64,000 bases of DNA from Sipunculus nudus (GCA_026874595.1 CM049309.1:54782079-54846078), one strand, 5' to 3'; counted from the first letter of the stretch, positions 11,347-24,072 are shown. Notes: generated by a model from the letters alone, not told the origin. Made by a program: numbers and translations.

Positions 11347-13064
11347 ATGCCCCCGCCACAAAGTGGCCGGGGCATATAGTTTTACCCATGTCCGTCATTC
11401 CGTCCTTCCGTCATTCCGAAATCAAACAGTTGTACAGACTTTTTTTCGCAATGCCTGCAGATATTGGCCTGATTTTTGGTGTGTGGGTAGATATAGACCA
11501 GTTACAGATCGAGTTCGCGTTTCGTCCTGGTTGACCTACTTTTGACTGTTTTACGGCTCCTAAACTTAGAAAATTTCATGAAAAATAGAAATTTCATGAC
11601 AAATACACATGTATGGACTTTTTTTCGCAATGCCTGCAGATATTGGCCTGATTTTTGGTGTGTGGGCTGATATAGACCAGTTACAGATCGAGTTTGCGTT
11701 TCGTACCGGTTGACCTGCTTTTGACTGTTTTACGGCTCCTAAACTTAGAAAATTTCATGAAAAATAGAAATTTCATGACAAATACACATGTATGGACTTT
11801 TTTTCGCAATGCCTGCAGATATTGGCCTGATTTTTGGTGTGTGGGCTGATATAGACCAGTTACAGATCGAGTTCGCGTTTCGTCCTGGTTGACCTACTTT
11901 TGACTGTTTTACGGCTCCTAAACTTAGAAAATTTCATGAAAAATAGAAATTTCATGACAAATACACATGTACGGACTTTTTTTCGCAATGCCTGCAGATA
12001 TTGGCCTGATTTTTGGTGTGTAGGCAGATAATGTCCAGTTACAGATAGAGTTTGCGTTTCCTCCCAGTTGACCTACTTTTGACTGTTTTACGGCTCCTAA
12101 ACTTAGAAAATTTCATGAAAAATAGAAATTTTCATGACAAATACACATGTACAGACTTTTTTTTCGCAATGCCTACAGATATTGGCTTGATTTTTGGTGT
12201 GTTGGCAGATATAGACCAGTTACAGATCAAGTTTGCGTTTCGTACCTGTTGACCTTCTTTTGACTGTTTTACGGCTCCTGAACATAGAAAATTGCATGAA
12301 AAATATGAAATTTCATGACAAATACACATGTACAGACTTTTTATCGCAATGCCTGCAGATATTGGCCTGATTTTTGGTGTTTTGGCAGACATTGACCAGT
12401 TACAGATTGAGTTCGCGTTTTGTCCCAGTTGACCTACTTTTGACCATTTGACGGTGCTCTAACATAGAAAATTTCATGAAAAAGTGCACATGTATGGACT
12501 TTTTTTCGCAGTGCCTGCAGATACGGGCCTGATTTTTGGTGTGTAGGCAGATATTGACCAGTTACAGATCGAGTTCTTGTTTTGTCCCAGTTGACCTACT
12601 TTTGACCATTTGACTGCTCCTGAACATAGAAAGTTTCATGAAAAATAGAAATTTTCATAACAAATGCATATGTACTGACTTTTTTTCCTCAATGCCTGCA
12701 GATACCACCCTGATTTTTTATGTGTTGGCAGATAATGACAGTTACAGATCGAGTTCGCGTTTTGTCCCGGTTGACCTACTTTTCATTGTTTTATGGCTCC
12801 TAAACATAGAAAATTTCATGAAAGACAGAAATTTTTATGGAAAATGCACATGTATGAACTTATTTTCACAATGCCTGCATATACTGGCATGATTTTTGGT
12901 GTGTTGCTTGATAATGACCCGTTACAGATTGAGTTTGCATTTTGCCCTTGTTGACCTACTTTTGACCATACGACACCTCCTGAACTGAAAAAATTTTTCG
13001 AAATTTTACAAATATTTCTAATTTGCCCCATGCGGGGGCATTCGTGTCGTTCCGACACATCTAG
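11347..13064 (+). repeat. H1 element, complete copy with about 180 bp tandem core
   Basis: The 5' fold-back at 11347-11375 has arms ATGCCCCCGCCAC and GTGGCCGGGGCAT with an AAA loop and one C-C mismatch. GCGGGGGCAT near 13032-13041 is the inverse of the 5' terminus. The 3' hairpin GTGTCG-TTC-CGACAC (13044-13058) is followed by ATCTAG ending at 13064. Between lie about nine 179-180 bp units (phrases ATGCCTGCAGATATTGG, CCAGTTACAGATCGAG, GTTGACCTACTTTTGAC, ATTTCATGAAAAA). The 3' units are more diverged than the 5' ones. It resembles the CvA/pearl-like elements of bivalves and Helentron-associated elements. Confidence 0.82.
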
Positions 13065-13610
13065 TCTTAAATAAGGTCACCCTGATGCAATTTAGCCACA
13101 AAACTAGGTCAGACAGCATGCTTATATTAATGCTATTGGCTCCTCTATTATTCATCAGAATTGGACCAAACCATGCATTATTCACCAGTTTGTGTAATAG
13201 TACCCATTTTGCTTATGACCTTACATATGTGCTCAAGGTCAAGTCACAGTAGACTTTGGGCCTCATTTGGCTATGCAAAAAAAAATTACTATTTTTTCCA
13301 TATTGAATCATTAAATGGTTATAGGCTGCAAGTTTCATTTATTACACATAAAACTTTTACAAATACATGTTTGTGATAATGAGAGGCTCCTGCATCTTTC
13401 AGGTAGTCCATAATAGTCCACAGTCAACACAACCACTAGGATTTTATACAAATATTCGCAGAATCAATATCGGCAGAGTGCCATGACCCACAGGTAACTT
13501 GTAATTGAAAAGACGTACACTTGTAAGACACACAGTTGATTGTTTTATAAGGGACTTTTAGGTGTGAGTAACTGTTGATATTGTTTATGATGTTGATGTT
13601 GTCATAACAG
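13065..13610 (+). other. Tropomodulin intron, 3' part
   Basis: AT-rich intron ending in the acceptor ATAACAG. No repeat or RNA gene is recognised. Confidence 0.7.
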
Positions 13611-13758
13611 AGGCAGCAGGTTCTTGGGAGCCAGGTGGAGATGAAGATTGCTTCACTTATGGAGGCCAACACTGAGATGCTCAAACTAGGCATCTTTCTC
13701 CAGACTGCTGACCCCCGTGTCCGAGTACAAGACTATCTTCAGCGTAACAACGACAGCA
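13611..13758 (+). CDS. TMOD: Tropomodulin, last full LRR exon
   Basis: The acceptor is CATAACAG and the donor GTGAGT. The translation begins RQQVLGSQVEMKIASLMEAN and ends LQRNNDS plus one base of a split codon. Vertebrate tropomodulins have the equivalent LGNKVEMEIVSMLEKN, then LLKFGYHFTQQGPR. The NN-D turn near the end matches MNNNDLVR. This region forms the end of the LRR solenoid and its capping helix. Confidence 0.94.
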
Positions 13759-14294
13759 GTGAGTACATTAACTGTGTGTACATATCACAAGTGGAATCCC
13801 ATTTTAAGATTTATTATTTCATGATTATTTTATTATTATTATTATTATTATTATTAATGAATATAAATGTTTATTATTTTATTTTATCTTTTAAGGGACT
13901 GCTTGTAAGTGGCCATAAATAGGTGTCCTTAGTACAAAGGTAGCCGTAAAAAGAGTGTCCACTGTATGTTAACTTCTGCACTTGAGTTAATTATTTAGTA
14001 TAAACAACTTAAAACTTGTGTGCACAAATTAATTAAATCATACACATGTAGTAAAGCAGAGTGCTGAGATTCCCTAGGTCTATGAAACCATCACATAGGA
14101 GCTGTATCATAAAACCACTGCAAGTAAAAAAACGGGCGTATGGTAAGTCTATTTCAACAATGGGCAAAGGTAATATTGTACAAAACAAGAAAAAAAGTAA
14201 TAGCAGATCTCTAAATGATTAGATCGTCATTGAGGATTTTGTTCATTGTAAGATAAATGAAACCTTGGTAAAATATGTTTACTTTTCTTCACAG
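13759..14294 (+). other. Last tropomodulin intron, with (TTA)n microsatellite
   Basis: A phase-1 intron of 536 bp. It includes a (TTA/ATT)n tract at about 13829-13858. The rest is AT-rich and unremarkable. Confidence 0.85.
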
Positions 14295-14359
14295 GGAGAC
14301 AACAGAGGATTGCTGAGTTATTACATGGAATGGCTGAATCCAGGGCAGATAAGGCCTAG
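14295..14359 (+). CDS. TMOD: Tropomodulin, terminal coding exon and stop
   Basis: The acceptor TTCACAG joins to the split AGG codon. The exon reads RRQQRIAELLHGMAESRADKA, counting the split-codon arginine as its first residue, and stops with TAG at 14357-14359. Vertebrate TMOD ends with a similar basic helix (RKRRLADLTG) and a short tail. Here the tail after the helix is acidic/basic and brief. The C-terminal helix contributes to actin binding in known family members. Confidence 0.9.
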
Positions 14360-15603
14360 ATAGAATTGATGTTGGGAACGTGCATGCTACATGGAGAAAG
14401 TCTCTCACCAAACCAAGTCTCCTTGTAGACTTTTTTACACACTTTCGTTGGGGGATGCTTAAGTAACTTTTTTATTATCACCAAAGTGTCCCTGATTTGC
14501 CAGATCGCACAGCCTTGGACTTGCAAGAGTTCTCCCCTGTATATTCTGTGTGGGTTTTCTAGATATATTCTGCATGGGTTTCTAGATATGTAAAAAGCAT
14601 AAATACTTATGATGAAAACACGTGTAAATCTGTGCAATACTGTAAAGTGAAAATGGCACATTTAGTAACAGATGGAAATATAGTATTATGTATGCGCTTG
14701 GTTATGGTAATAATGCCAGCGACTCTTCAGCGTCACATCGACATGCTTTCTGCCGTGATACTCCGCTTGATTTACCAGCCTTTATTGGCTATATGGTAAT
14801 GCTCCACCAATCAGCCTTTCTGGATGCTGGATGATTATGAATTCTCTTGACATGTTTATGTGTTTATGGTCCTGGTAATAGTAAAGTCAGATAAAAGAGA
14901 ATAATGTGGAGTTGATGCGTGTCAGAAGGACTTTATTATAATCAGATAAACTGATTCAGCTGTGACTGGATTAAATGAGATATGGAGGCTCTTAGGTTTG
15001 TGTATTCTTGGATCATGTGTCTGCCTTTCTGTGTCTGTCCCTTCATCATACCTTCATGTGAGCTTTTTCATAGCTTCATGTAAGTGGTGGAAACTCATGC
15101 ACTCTTTTTATAATCAACAAGTTTTATTTCCCATTGCACTGCCTGTACCATGAGAGTGATAGGCTAAGATATTTATGCTTAAAGATGTTATTGCTTCCGA
15201 GATAAAAGCAGAGTAGTGCAGCCTACCTGAAGTGACCTGGGTTATCTGATGATGATGGGGTTCAGCTGCTGAGTCTGGTAGGTATGTCAGTCTGGTCTGA
15301 CATTCTCAAGATGTGGTGTAGCTGTTCATATCCTCATCACAAGTGTTGTAGGAGCTAAGGACCTGGTATACGTTGGGACTGGATATTGACAAGATGTATT
15401 CAAATGAAAATAAGTAGAAGAATACATATACAGATGTTGCATAATGTAAATTTAAACTTAAAGAACTTTATATATTATTACATCTGAGGCCATAAGATGA
15501 TGAGCATTATTAATATAATAGACAGAGTCACATTACAACTGAATTTAGTAGGAGTGTTATGAATATTTAATTTTCTAACCTGCATAACACTGAAAGTAAT
15601 AAA
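14360..15603 (+). other. Probable tropomodulin 3' UTR, AATAAA at 15598-15603
   Basis: The sequence after the stop has no further coding signal. The first canonical AATAAA I find is at 15598-15603. This is only a plausible poly(A) signal; earlier variant signals could be used instead. Confidence 0.45.
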
Positions 15604-16250
15604 CCTGTACACCCATCTCTGTGTTCATTTTGCTTTTCTCTGTATAACATTGTGTGTCCACATTGTCTCATTAGATATTTGAAACATTAAATAAGTTAAA
15701 TAACCGGAATACCCTACTCAGTGACTGTAAACATATTGATATTTCCTGACTACTCGTGAACCATGGCAGATTTCAGTGGCCTTGCTGAAGAAAAGAGTGG
15801 TTTTATCTCGAGGGGGGGGGGGGGGGATCACATGTTGAGCAGGTTGGGTACACTTATTCAAGCTTTCTGCTGTTTATCCATTTACTTCATCATCTTGAAA
15901 CTGCTTGGAATCCAGAATTCTAATTCTGACTCCACTTGGCCCCTATCAAACCAACAGCTACACTATGACAGTGTTTTTACTTGGGGTTGGGAACCTCACA
16001 ATATGTGCCATTCAAGCAAATAATGTAGAAAACTGCCTTATTTTTGTCATTTGACCAAATAGTGTTAGAAACCTCATAAACTGTAGAATTCGGCTGAGTA
16101 AGGTATGAAACCCCTTTGTGGCATTCAACCAAATAGCTTTGGAAATGTCATTTGTGCCATTAAACCAAATATCAAAGGAAACATATGCACTGTTCAACCA
16201 AATAATAGTTGTCATTTTTGCAGATTAACCAATTTTTGCAGGAAACCTCA
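15604..16250. other. Intergenic, no gene seen
   Basis: Contains a G homopolymer near 15812-15825. Several diverged phrases like GCCATT.AACCAAATA recur between about 15990 and 16240, suggesting a decayed 40-60 bp minisatellite. Confidence 0.45.
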
Positions 16251-16509
16251 TTTTAGCTCAGCTGACTTTCAATCATGTTGATCTATAACAATGGGTGTCT
16301 CTCTGTCATCCAGCTGCCTGGCCAGCTGTCTCTCCATCTGTTAGCAGGGCACATCAGTCCTTGTCCATGGCCTTGCTCGGAATACAAACAGTTCATGTGA
16401 AATCTCTGTGCAGACCCAAAATTAGATCATCATGACATATATTCAAAGAACTATATAGCAGAAACATGATTCTGAGCACTTTAAAGTCAGACTCTATTAA
16501 ATATTAATT
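16251..16509 (+). repeat. H3 5'-end fragment, decayed
   Basis: TTTTAGCTCAGCTGACT at 16251 is the H3 5' terminus. It is followed by a CTCTGTCATCC/CTCCATCTG stretch in the place of the GTCCGTC run, then loses similarity. The right arm of the fold-back is not preserved. Confidence 0.55.
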
Positions 16510-17380
16510 GTATCTCCAGACAGAGTCGGGATACAATGGTTTTACCATGGTCCCGCCGCCGCCGCAGAAAAATCTTGTGAGCGGGATAACTAAAAAAATA
16601 TTTCACTGACCTTTTTCAAACTTTACATTTGTATAGATATAGGTAAGAGGACAAAGTCTATTTAAAATGGGGTCATGACCTTTGCTAAGAGAGTGACCTT
16701 GACCTTGAATAGGTCCATTTTAGCTGAAAATAACACTAATTCTTAAATATCTCAAGAAAGCTTGCCTGGACTGGACAAAAGATCTTGGATAGCCTTGTGA
16801 TATACTGGAAACTGGTGGCGCCACCTATTATCCTTTTCTTGTTTTTACGCCTTTTAATACTCCCATAATTGCCACTTGACAGTACTACGAGCATTATAAG
16901 TCAAGAACTAATGGACCAGATTTCTTTCATATTATGAACATGTAGAGAGATGTGTTATGGGATGAGGTCTATTTAAATTTGGGTCGAGACCTTTATCATG
17001 AGAGTGGCCTCGACCTTTAATATTTTCATATTTGGTAAAAATCACACACTTCTTATGATATCTCCAGTGTTGATAGCCATATGGATTTCAAACGTGACTT
17101 ATGTATGGCCCACCAATAAAGTAAGAACCCTATAGGTTCTAGGGTCATGAGTCAAAGGTCAAGGTCACTGGACTCCATCATTAAAGATATTGTGGATGCA
17201 TTTTAAGCCAAACTTTTCATCCCAGAGTCTTCAACATATAGCTCACATGCCAATAGTGGCTGATTCATATCAATTTTGGGGTCACAAGGTCAAAGGTAGA
17301 GGCCTTAAGAGCTATCTGTCAAAAAATTATTTTCCGGATATTTTCAGCTTTTTTATGTATGGATTTCAAACTTGATTTAT

Positions 17381-17413
<33 letters not shown>

Positions 17414-20240
17414 AACAAGGTCCCTATTGATTTTTAGGTCATAAGGTCTAGGTCACAGGACACATCTTTGAAAAGATTGTGGATGCATTTTCAGCCGATT
17501 TTTTCATTTCAGACCTTTTATCTTGAACATATAGTTCACCTGCCAATAGAGGAAGACCCCTATCCATTTTTAGGTCACAAGGTCAAAGGTGAAGGCCACA
17601 GGAGCCATCTGTCCAAAAAATAATTTCCAGCTTGGAATGATATAGGGGCATCAAACTTGACTTATATATGGCCCATCAATAAAACAAGATTCCTATTGAT
17701 TTTGAGGTTATTAAGTCAAAGGTCAAGGTCACAGGACAAACATCTTAGGAAAGATTGTGGAGGCATTTTCAGCCAAACTTTTCATCTAAGACCTTTTTTC
17801 TTGCACATATAGTTCACCTGCCAATAGAGGAAGACCTCTATCCATTTTTAGGTCAAAGGTGAAGGTCACAGGAGCCATCTGTGCAAAAATTCATTTCTTG
17901 ATGATAACTCTAGCTTTGAATGATATATGGGTTTCAAACTTGACTAATATGGCCTATCAATAAAACAAGATTCCTATTGATTTTGAGGTCATGAGGTTAA
18001 AGGTCAAGGTCACAGGACAAACATCTTTGAAAAGATTGTGGATGCATTTTCAGCCAAACTTTTCATCTCAGTCCTTTTATCTTGCACATATAGTTCACCT
18101 GCCAATAAAGGAAGACCTCTTTCCATTTTTAGGTCACTAGGTCAAAGGTGAAGGTCACAGAAGCCATCTGTCCAAAAATGCATTTCCTTATGATGACTCC
18201 AGTTGTATTGAAATATGGGTTTCAAACTTGACTCATATATGTCCATCCATCTTGGAAAGTTTTCTCCTAAACCATACAGGTGTCGCCACCTACCTTCTCG
18301 ATTTTGTAGAATAATTGAATTCCCTTTTCTGAGGAGTGATTTGCCTGAAAATGTGCATATCCATAGATCTTGGACTCCTACATTTTGTACTCAAGACTGG
18401 TGGCACCATTTGCTATCGTTTTGCCGTGGTGTCCATCTGTACATGTGCTTTTGATGAAAATGGTTCGTATCTCTGGAGTGGTTAAAGGTATTGGTCTTAA
18501 ATTGGAAAATTAAAAAAAAAAAGACAGGTGGCGACACCTTCTTTCCTGTTTCTGTAAAATAAATTCATGCTCTTTTCTCAAGAGAGATTCATTTTATTGA
18601 CCCCCATTTTTGGTGAAAAATATTGTTTCTGAAGTTGATAGATGAAAGAAACCATAGTCGCTTGCTTAAATGTCAGTATATGCTGATATCTATCTTTTAT
18701 TTAAAATGAATACACCAACTCAATGATTAATGCTTAACGAGAAATTGATACTTATATATTTTAATATGGAACTTCAGGGTTGATTAGAGACTGACAGATG
18801 ACAAGTATCTGACTCTTTAACTCTGCACTCATAGATCTGATGATAAAAGCTTATGTAGGGAACATATGTCAGACCTGTTTCAGGGGCAACATGAACAGTT
18901 TAATCTCTAAGGTCAAATCTGGCCAATATTAGGACTATTATGACCCCCTTATATTTGGAAGTACTGAAAATTATTTCCTTATAATTTGACATGCAAGTTC
19001 TTTCTGGCATGTTCTCTGATGAGTTCAACCTGGCGACTTTGATCGTCAAGGTTAAATCTGCAGAAATTTTAAATTATAGTGAAATACATACTATGAGCAT
19101 TATAAGTAAAAAACTAATGGACAGATTGGGCTGAAATTGTGCATGTCCATTGATTTTGGATACCTCGATCTTGTATTCAGGACTTGTGGCACCATCTGCA
19201 ATCGTTTTTGTGTGGCGTCCATCCGTATGTTTGCTTTCAATGAAAATATATCATATCTTAGGAGTGGTTCAATGTATTGAAAATGTCTGAAATTTGGGAT
19301 TTGTATCCGTCTTGGAGAGTTTTCTCGTAAAGCAGACAAGTGGCGCCACCTACCATACTGCTTTCATAGTATAGATTAAAGCCCTTTTCTAAGGAATATT
19401 TTGCCATTTTGGCCTGAAATGGTGCTTGTTCATAGACCTTGGATACTTCAATCTCATATTCAAGACTGGTGTCGCCGTCTGAAATCGTTTTTGTGTGGCG
19501 TCCATCCGTACATTTGCTTTAGCTGAAAGTTGTTCATATCTCAGGAGTCGATCAATGTGTTTGCCTGAAATTTGGCATGTACATCCATCTTGGACAGTTT
19601 TCTCGTCAACTAGTGGCGCCACCAATCTTACTGTTTTCATAGTATGAATTAATCCCATTTTCTCAAGAGTAATTCTCCGTATTGGCCTGAAATTGTGCAT
19701 GTCCATAGATCTTGGATATCTCCATCTTGTACTTATGACTGGTAGCGCAATCTGCAATCGTTTTCGTGTGGGGTCCATCCAAACATTTACTTTGGGTGAA
19801 AAATGCGCATATCTCAGGAGTGGTTCAAGGTATTTGTCTGAAATTTGCCATGTCCATCCACCTTGGAACGTTTTCTCGTAAATCAGACAGCTGGCGCCAC
19901 CTACCTTCCCGTTTTCGTAGAATAAATTAATGCCTTTTTCTCAGGAGTGATTGGCCGTATCGGCCTGAAATTGCGCATGTCTTTAGATATTGCATACTCC
20001 CATCTCGTGTACAAGACTGGTGGCGCCACATGAAATTTGGCATGGCCATCCATCTTGGACAGTTTTCTCGTAAACCAGACAGGTTACCTCCCTCTTTTCG
20101 TTGAATAAATTAATGCCCATATCTCTGAGTTTTAGTGAACTTAATTAAGGAGTGGTGTGACATACCACTCAATCCATGCCTCACTTCACTCATACCACTC
20201 TGATTTCGGCGGATACCCGTTGTCGTTACCTATATCCTAG
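16510..20240 (+). repeat. Large chimeric element: H4-type 5' end, H2-type 3' end
   Basis: The 5' end (GTATCTCCAGACA with right arm GGGATACAA) and first 600 bp are H4-like, with a CCGCCGCCGCCG run and the palindrome GGTGGCGCCACC near 16816. The middle (about 17190-18200) is a tandem array of 280-290 bp units. From about 18270 to 20100 there are units with GTTTTCTCGTAAA and GGCGCCACCTACC, spaced about 270-280 bp. The 3' end carries the H2 phrase AATCCATGCCTCACTTCAC, then GGCGGATAC and TATATCCTAG ending at 20240; its terminal hairpin is decayed. Only short open frames occur, so it is non-autonomous. The 18500-19080 part may be a separate insertion. Confidence 0.65.
17190..18200 (+). repeat. Tandem array, about 280-290 bp units
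   Basis: The phrase ATGCATTTTCAGCC (with variants) occurs near 17190, 17482, 17758 and 18041. Each time it is followed by an ATAGTTCACCTGCCAATA phrase, GGTCAAAGGTGAAGG, and the next unit. A (TA)n microsatellite lies at about 17378-17413. Confidence 0.7.
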
Positions 20241-21242
20241 TTTTCTTCAAACTGTTTCCATCCCACTCTTAGAAGAGTTTGCACATCTGTGAATTTGAAC
20301 TTTATCTTTAAGGTCAAATCTACAGCAATCTAGAATAATGTGACCCCCATACCGTTTGGATTTCCGAAGGTTTTTGTCTCATATTTCTCACACAGGTTGT
20401 GTTCAGCCAGTTTGATCTTCAAGGTCAAATCTACTGATTCATATGAATCTGTTAACACCAAACTTTTGAAATAGTGAAAATATTTTCCTTAAGTTACGGA
20501 TTGAGGAGGTTAAATTCTATTTCATCTTGGAAAGCGTCACAACAGAATGTATTACCACATTAAAATCGACTAATTACGACTTGCAATAGGCAGTTCTGTA
20601 TGAGGATCAATTAACAGTTTGTAAAATTTGTTCGACTAAGATCGATCCCTTTAAAATAAACGCAAAAATACGCAAATATTTCTCTATGAATAATTGCCAA
20701 AAGGATCCCTTTGAAATTTACTAAATTTGTTCATTTGAATGGCCTTATCTGTTGACAATTGGATAGGATTGTAGGTGCCACTTCCTAAGTATCAATAGTA
20801 GTCATATTACACAGAAATCCGTTACACTTAAGTTCTGTACTAATGTATCTTACTATGGATAATAACATTATACAGTTACTTAACAAACAGCTAAATCTAC
20901 GGCCACTTTAATACCTATGTGTACATTGGTTTGGTGACCAAGTCCTATACTAAATACCGTTATGTATATTTAATTTTACGAACTCCATCTACAAACTGAA
21001 ATGTCCAAACTGTTTTCAATATGGGCAGTTCAAACCAGTGGTGCCTGACCACCATGGCCCAAGACAATCTTGTCCTTGTTCACCACATTTGCCAGTCTCA
21101 AAATTAGTTTCAAATTTGTGTATAAAAAAGAAAGACATTTTAAGCAGTCCTAATGATTTAAAGGATAGGCTACTCTTATTAAATTATAGGTCGATATTTG
21201 CTCTCTCAGCGTTTCAGCTTCATCGAAAGAAGGAAGGGGTTT
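20241..21242. other. Intergenic, no gene seen
   Basis: Phrases such as AAGGTCAAATCTAC near 20320 and 20430 resemble 18900-19070, hinting that both flanks belong to one older repeat. No termini are found and there is no coding signal. Confidence 0.4.
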
Positions 21243-22255
21243 TGTAATTTCCTATCGCAATGTCGTATCGTATATAACCAAGATCCGTGTCGTATTTCTA
21301 CGTACATTATACGAATGTCGCGCTTAAAGGGGACGGGATCATTACATCAAATACTGATCAGCAACATGGCTGCCAATGAAACTATACATCGCAGAAAATT
21401 GGCTTTATGTGCTTCGTAGCCTGATTATTAGATGGCGATGAAGAGAATCTACCGGTCGGAAGAGGAGATTATTGGTATGGCTTTCACTTATGCGGCGGAA
21501 TAACGATTGCCAGTTACGATACGAAAATTTTGAACATGCTCGAAAAAATACGATACGATACGAAGCCAAGATCGTAGGACGTCGTATCGGATCTCAACAT
21601 ACACGTTGCGATAAGAAGCCAAGAAGCCAGGACTTCGTGTAGTATCCTGCTTACTATCCCATCGTATCCAAATTTCGTAACGTGAATGCTGGGCTTAAAA
21701 ATTAGCCTAGCGCACACGTTGGATACGATACCATTGCGTAATTTCCTATCGCAATGTTGTATCCTAAATACCTAAGATTTTTTTCGTATTTTCCCGTACA
21801 TTTTACAAATTTCGTGGAAACGGTGATGGGATGATTAGATGAAATACTGATCAACATTATGGCCCCCATTAAACAGTTGCTTCTATAACCCGCAGAAAAT
21901 TGGCTTTACGCGCCACGAACAGAAAATAAAAGGAGGGTGGGACATGGAAAAGGACAAAGCCAAATAAATTCAGTTTTCACGTTATGAAATATGAATACGA
22001 TACGATAGGCTGGCAGTTACGATATAAAAATTTCGAACATGCTCGAAATAATACGATACGATAAGAAGCCGAGATCGTAGGACTTCGTATCGTATTTCAA
22101 CATACACGTTGCGATAGGAAGCCAAGAAGTCGGGATTTCGTATACTGTTTCGTGTCATATCGAATCCAAATTTGGTAACCTGTCCGGTGGGTTTAGGCAT
22201 TTATATTTATATGATACGACGCTGCGATAGGAAATTACGAAATCGTATCGTATTC
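21243..22255. repeat. Duplicated TCGTATCG-rich inverted-repeat element
   Basis: GTAATTTCCTATCGCAATG starts at 21243 and recurs, slightly changed, at about 21739. Its inverse (TGCGATAGGAAATTAC) lies near 22220-22236. Two roughly 480 bp halves share ordered phrases: GAACATGCTCGAAA, AATACGATACGATA, GATCGTAGGAC, TACACGTTGCGATA and AAGCCAAGAAG. ATACGATACG and its complement recur many times. It looks like a tandem dimer of a non-autonomous DNA element; its family is unknown to me. Confidence 0.65.
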
Positions 22256-22870
22256 AAATTTCGTAAGGTGTACGCTATGCTTTGGTTATTTCCTAAATGA
22301 GGCCGTCCGTTATTTGACAGCTATGGGCTTATATCTGCACATTCACAAGCATTGAAGGAACCTTGAGACCCAAGAACAAGATCCAGCAGGTCCTCATTAG
22401 GGAACTTTTCTTTGCCACAGGCCCTTGAAATAATATAATTCTAGAGAGCATCTCTTTATTACTATTACAGTGGTATTATCTATAATTTTATGATTTCAAG
22501 GTCCTGTGTCATTGTGTCATTACAGCAACTGATCAACAGCTTTCTGCATGAAGGCCTGTCTGGAGTTCTGGTTGACGAACAGCATAACAATATCCTATAT
22601 ATAAGGGCAGGTCGTCCATAACGCACCTGCTGTTACTCGTCTTAACTTCAATAGTCAGATTAATCAGGCTTTTTCCCCTCAAATTTGCTACATAGATTAT
22701 GCAATGAGGTCTATATACGTCCGTCTGTGTCATGTCCATCCATGTCTTGTTACAATTTTTATTGAGCTGAATTTCCCATATCAGCTTGTAAAAGTTGTAA
22801 TAAACCATTAGATAATTTAGCTGGACTGACAAAAATAGTAAAAAGATGAAAAACAGTCAAGGAATCCTTG

Positions 22871-23013
22871 TGTGGCAATATGTAGGACTGATGGATATCT
22901 ATGCTGAAAGTGGACACCAGGTTGCGTTAGTGACTTTGTGGCACGTTGCAGGCTTGGATTTTGCTCACACATAATATGTAAGTTTTATAAACAATTAAAC
23001 TATGAAACATGGT
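22871..23013 (+). repeat. LTR fragment, left copy
   Basis: This is similar over about 140 bp to 25101-25253 in the same orientation. Shared phrases are GATGCTGAAAG or near variants, GACACCAGGT or AACACCAGGT, GTGGCACGTTGCA, and GCTCACACATAATATGTAAG. Together with the coding relics between them, these are best read as LTR remnants of a degraded Gypsy-type retrotransposon. Confidence 0.6.
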
Positions 23014-23039
23014 GGCTGCGATGGAATTTCTCACTGTGA

Positions 23040-23900
23040 GCCTCTTTTTGCCCAAGCGCTTTGAGTTACTCTTGTTCCACATGTGCAATATTACATTTGT
23101 TTCCTTCTGTTCCTCAATTAGTACATACTTTCTGGGAATTATATTGCCTTCAGCACCACAGTCAACTTGGAATTTCACATGTTTATTGCTCTTTACAATG
23201 ATCATGTCTGCATATGTGGGACCATCACAAATTGTGGTTATATCGTTTGCAACTCTGGATATATCAGTGACTACATCAATTGTATATTCTTGTCCGGATG
23301 AGTCAGAATCATTTTCATTTTTTTTTTACTCTATACACATTTCTGGTAGTATTAGTTGAACAGCAGACTGCAAAGTGATGTTTTCCTTTGCACTTGTTAC
23401 AAGACTTTTCCCATGCAGGGCACATTTTCATTTTTTTCTTTGATGACTCCCCCCCACAAAACTTACACGACAGCACTGGGAAAGTTTGGTTGTGAGAGTA
23501 CTGAGCCTGTTTGGGCTGTTTTCCTACTTAAACAACTGATGTGGCTGAGCTAACACTCTTTGACTGTAACCTCTGTTTAGTGGCCTAAGCAACTATACAT
23601 ATGTCTATAGCAATCTTCAAAGTCAACTTTCTTGTTTGTATAGCACCATATTGCGGGTTGAATTGTCCTGGATCCCAGTAAATAACCTGTCTGTAATCAG
23701 TGAATCTCTCAAACGGTCTCAAAAGTTACATATGATTCTATACTTTCATCTTCATTCTGCTTCCTCTTATTAAATTTAGACCTTTCATAGGTCTCATTTG
23801 TTTCACCTATTATGTGTTCATCAAACTTTCTAATGATGGTAGTAATATCTTGTTTGTCCTCAGCATGGGGGTTATCATCTGGTCCCGCGGGTACAAACAC
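23040..23900 (-). pseudogene. Gypsy-type gag and protease relic
   Basis: Reading leftward on the minus strand, a gag piece (23900-23709) has GETNETYERSKFNKR and ESIESYV, motifs of the Gypsy-type gag core. Near 23480-23370 a zinc-knuckle-like segment reads CKFCGG...CPAW...CNKC....H. Near 23170-23130 a retropepsin core reads FQVDCGAEGNIIP; here the usual D-S/T-G-A has Cys in the second place. The frame is broken between these blocks, so it is not expressed as one protein. Reverse transcriptase and RNase H are absent. Confidence 0.72.
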
Positions 23901-24072
23901 AAGAGTTTTTGTATCTTAACTCCTATATACAGTCCCAGCACAATTTAGAAACACTGCACATTAGTATTCTTTATAAATCCCTTTTATCCAGTTCAGATAT
24001 GATCTGATAGTTCCTAAAGAGCTGTTTGAACAATCCAGTCCCCTACCATATTTTTACCAAGTTGCAGGAGAG

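Noticed and set aside
11400-13000. CRISPR-like regular repeats
   Set aside because: The units are about 180 bp, diverged and without unique spacers, in a eukaryotic intron. This is a satellite-like core of a mobile element.
23009-23359. 116-codon plus-strand open frame
   Set aside because: It is antisense to the gag/protease relic, whose motifs are recognisable on the minus strand.
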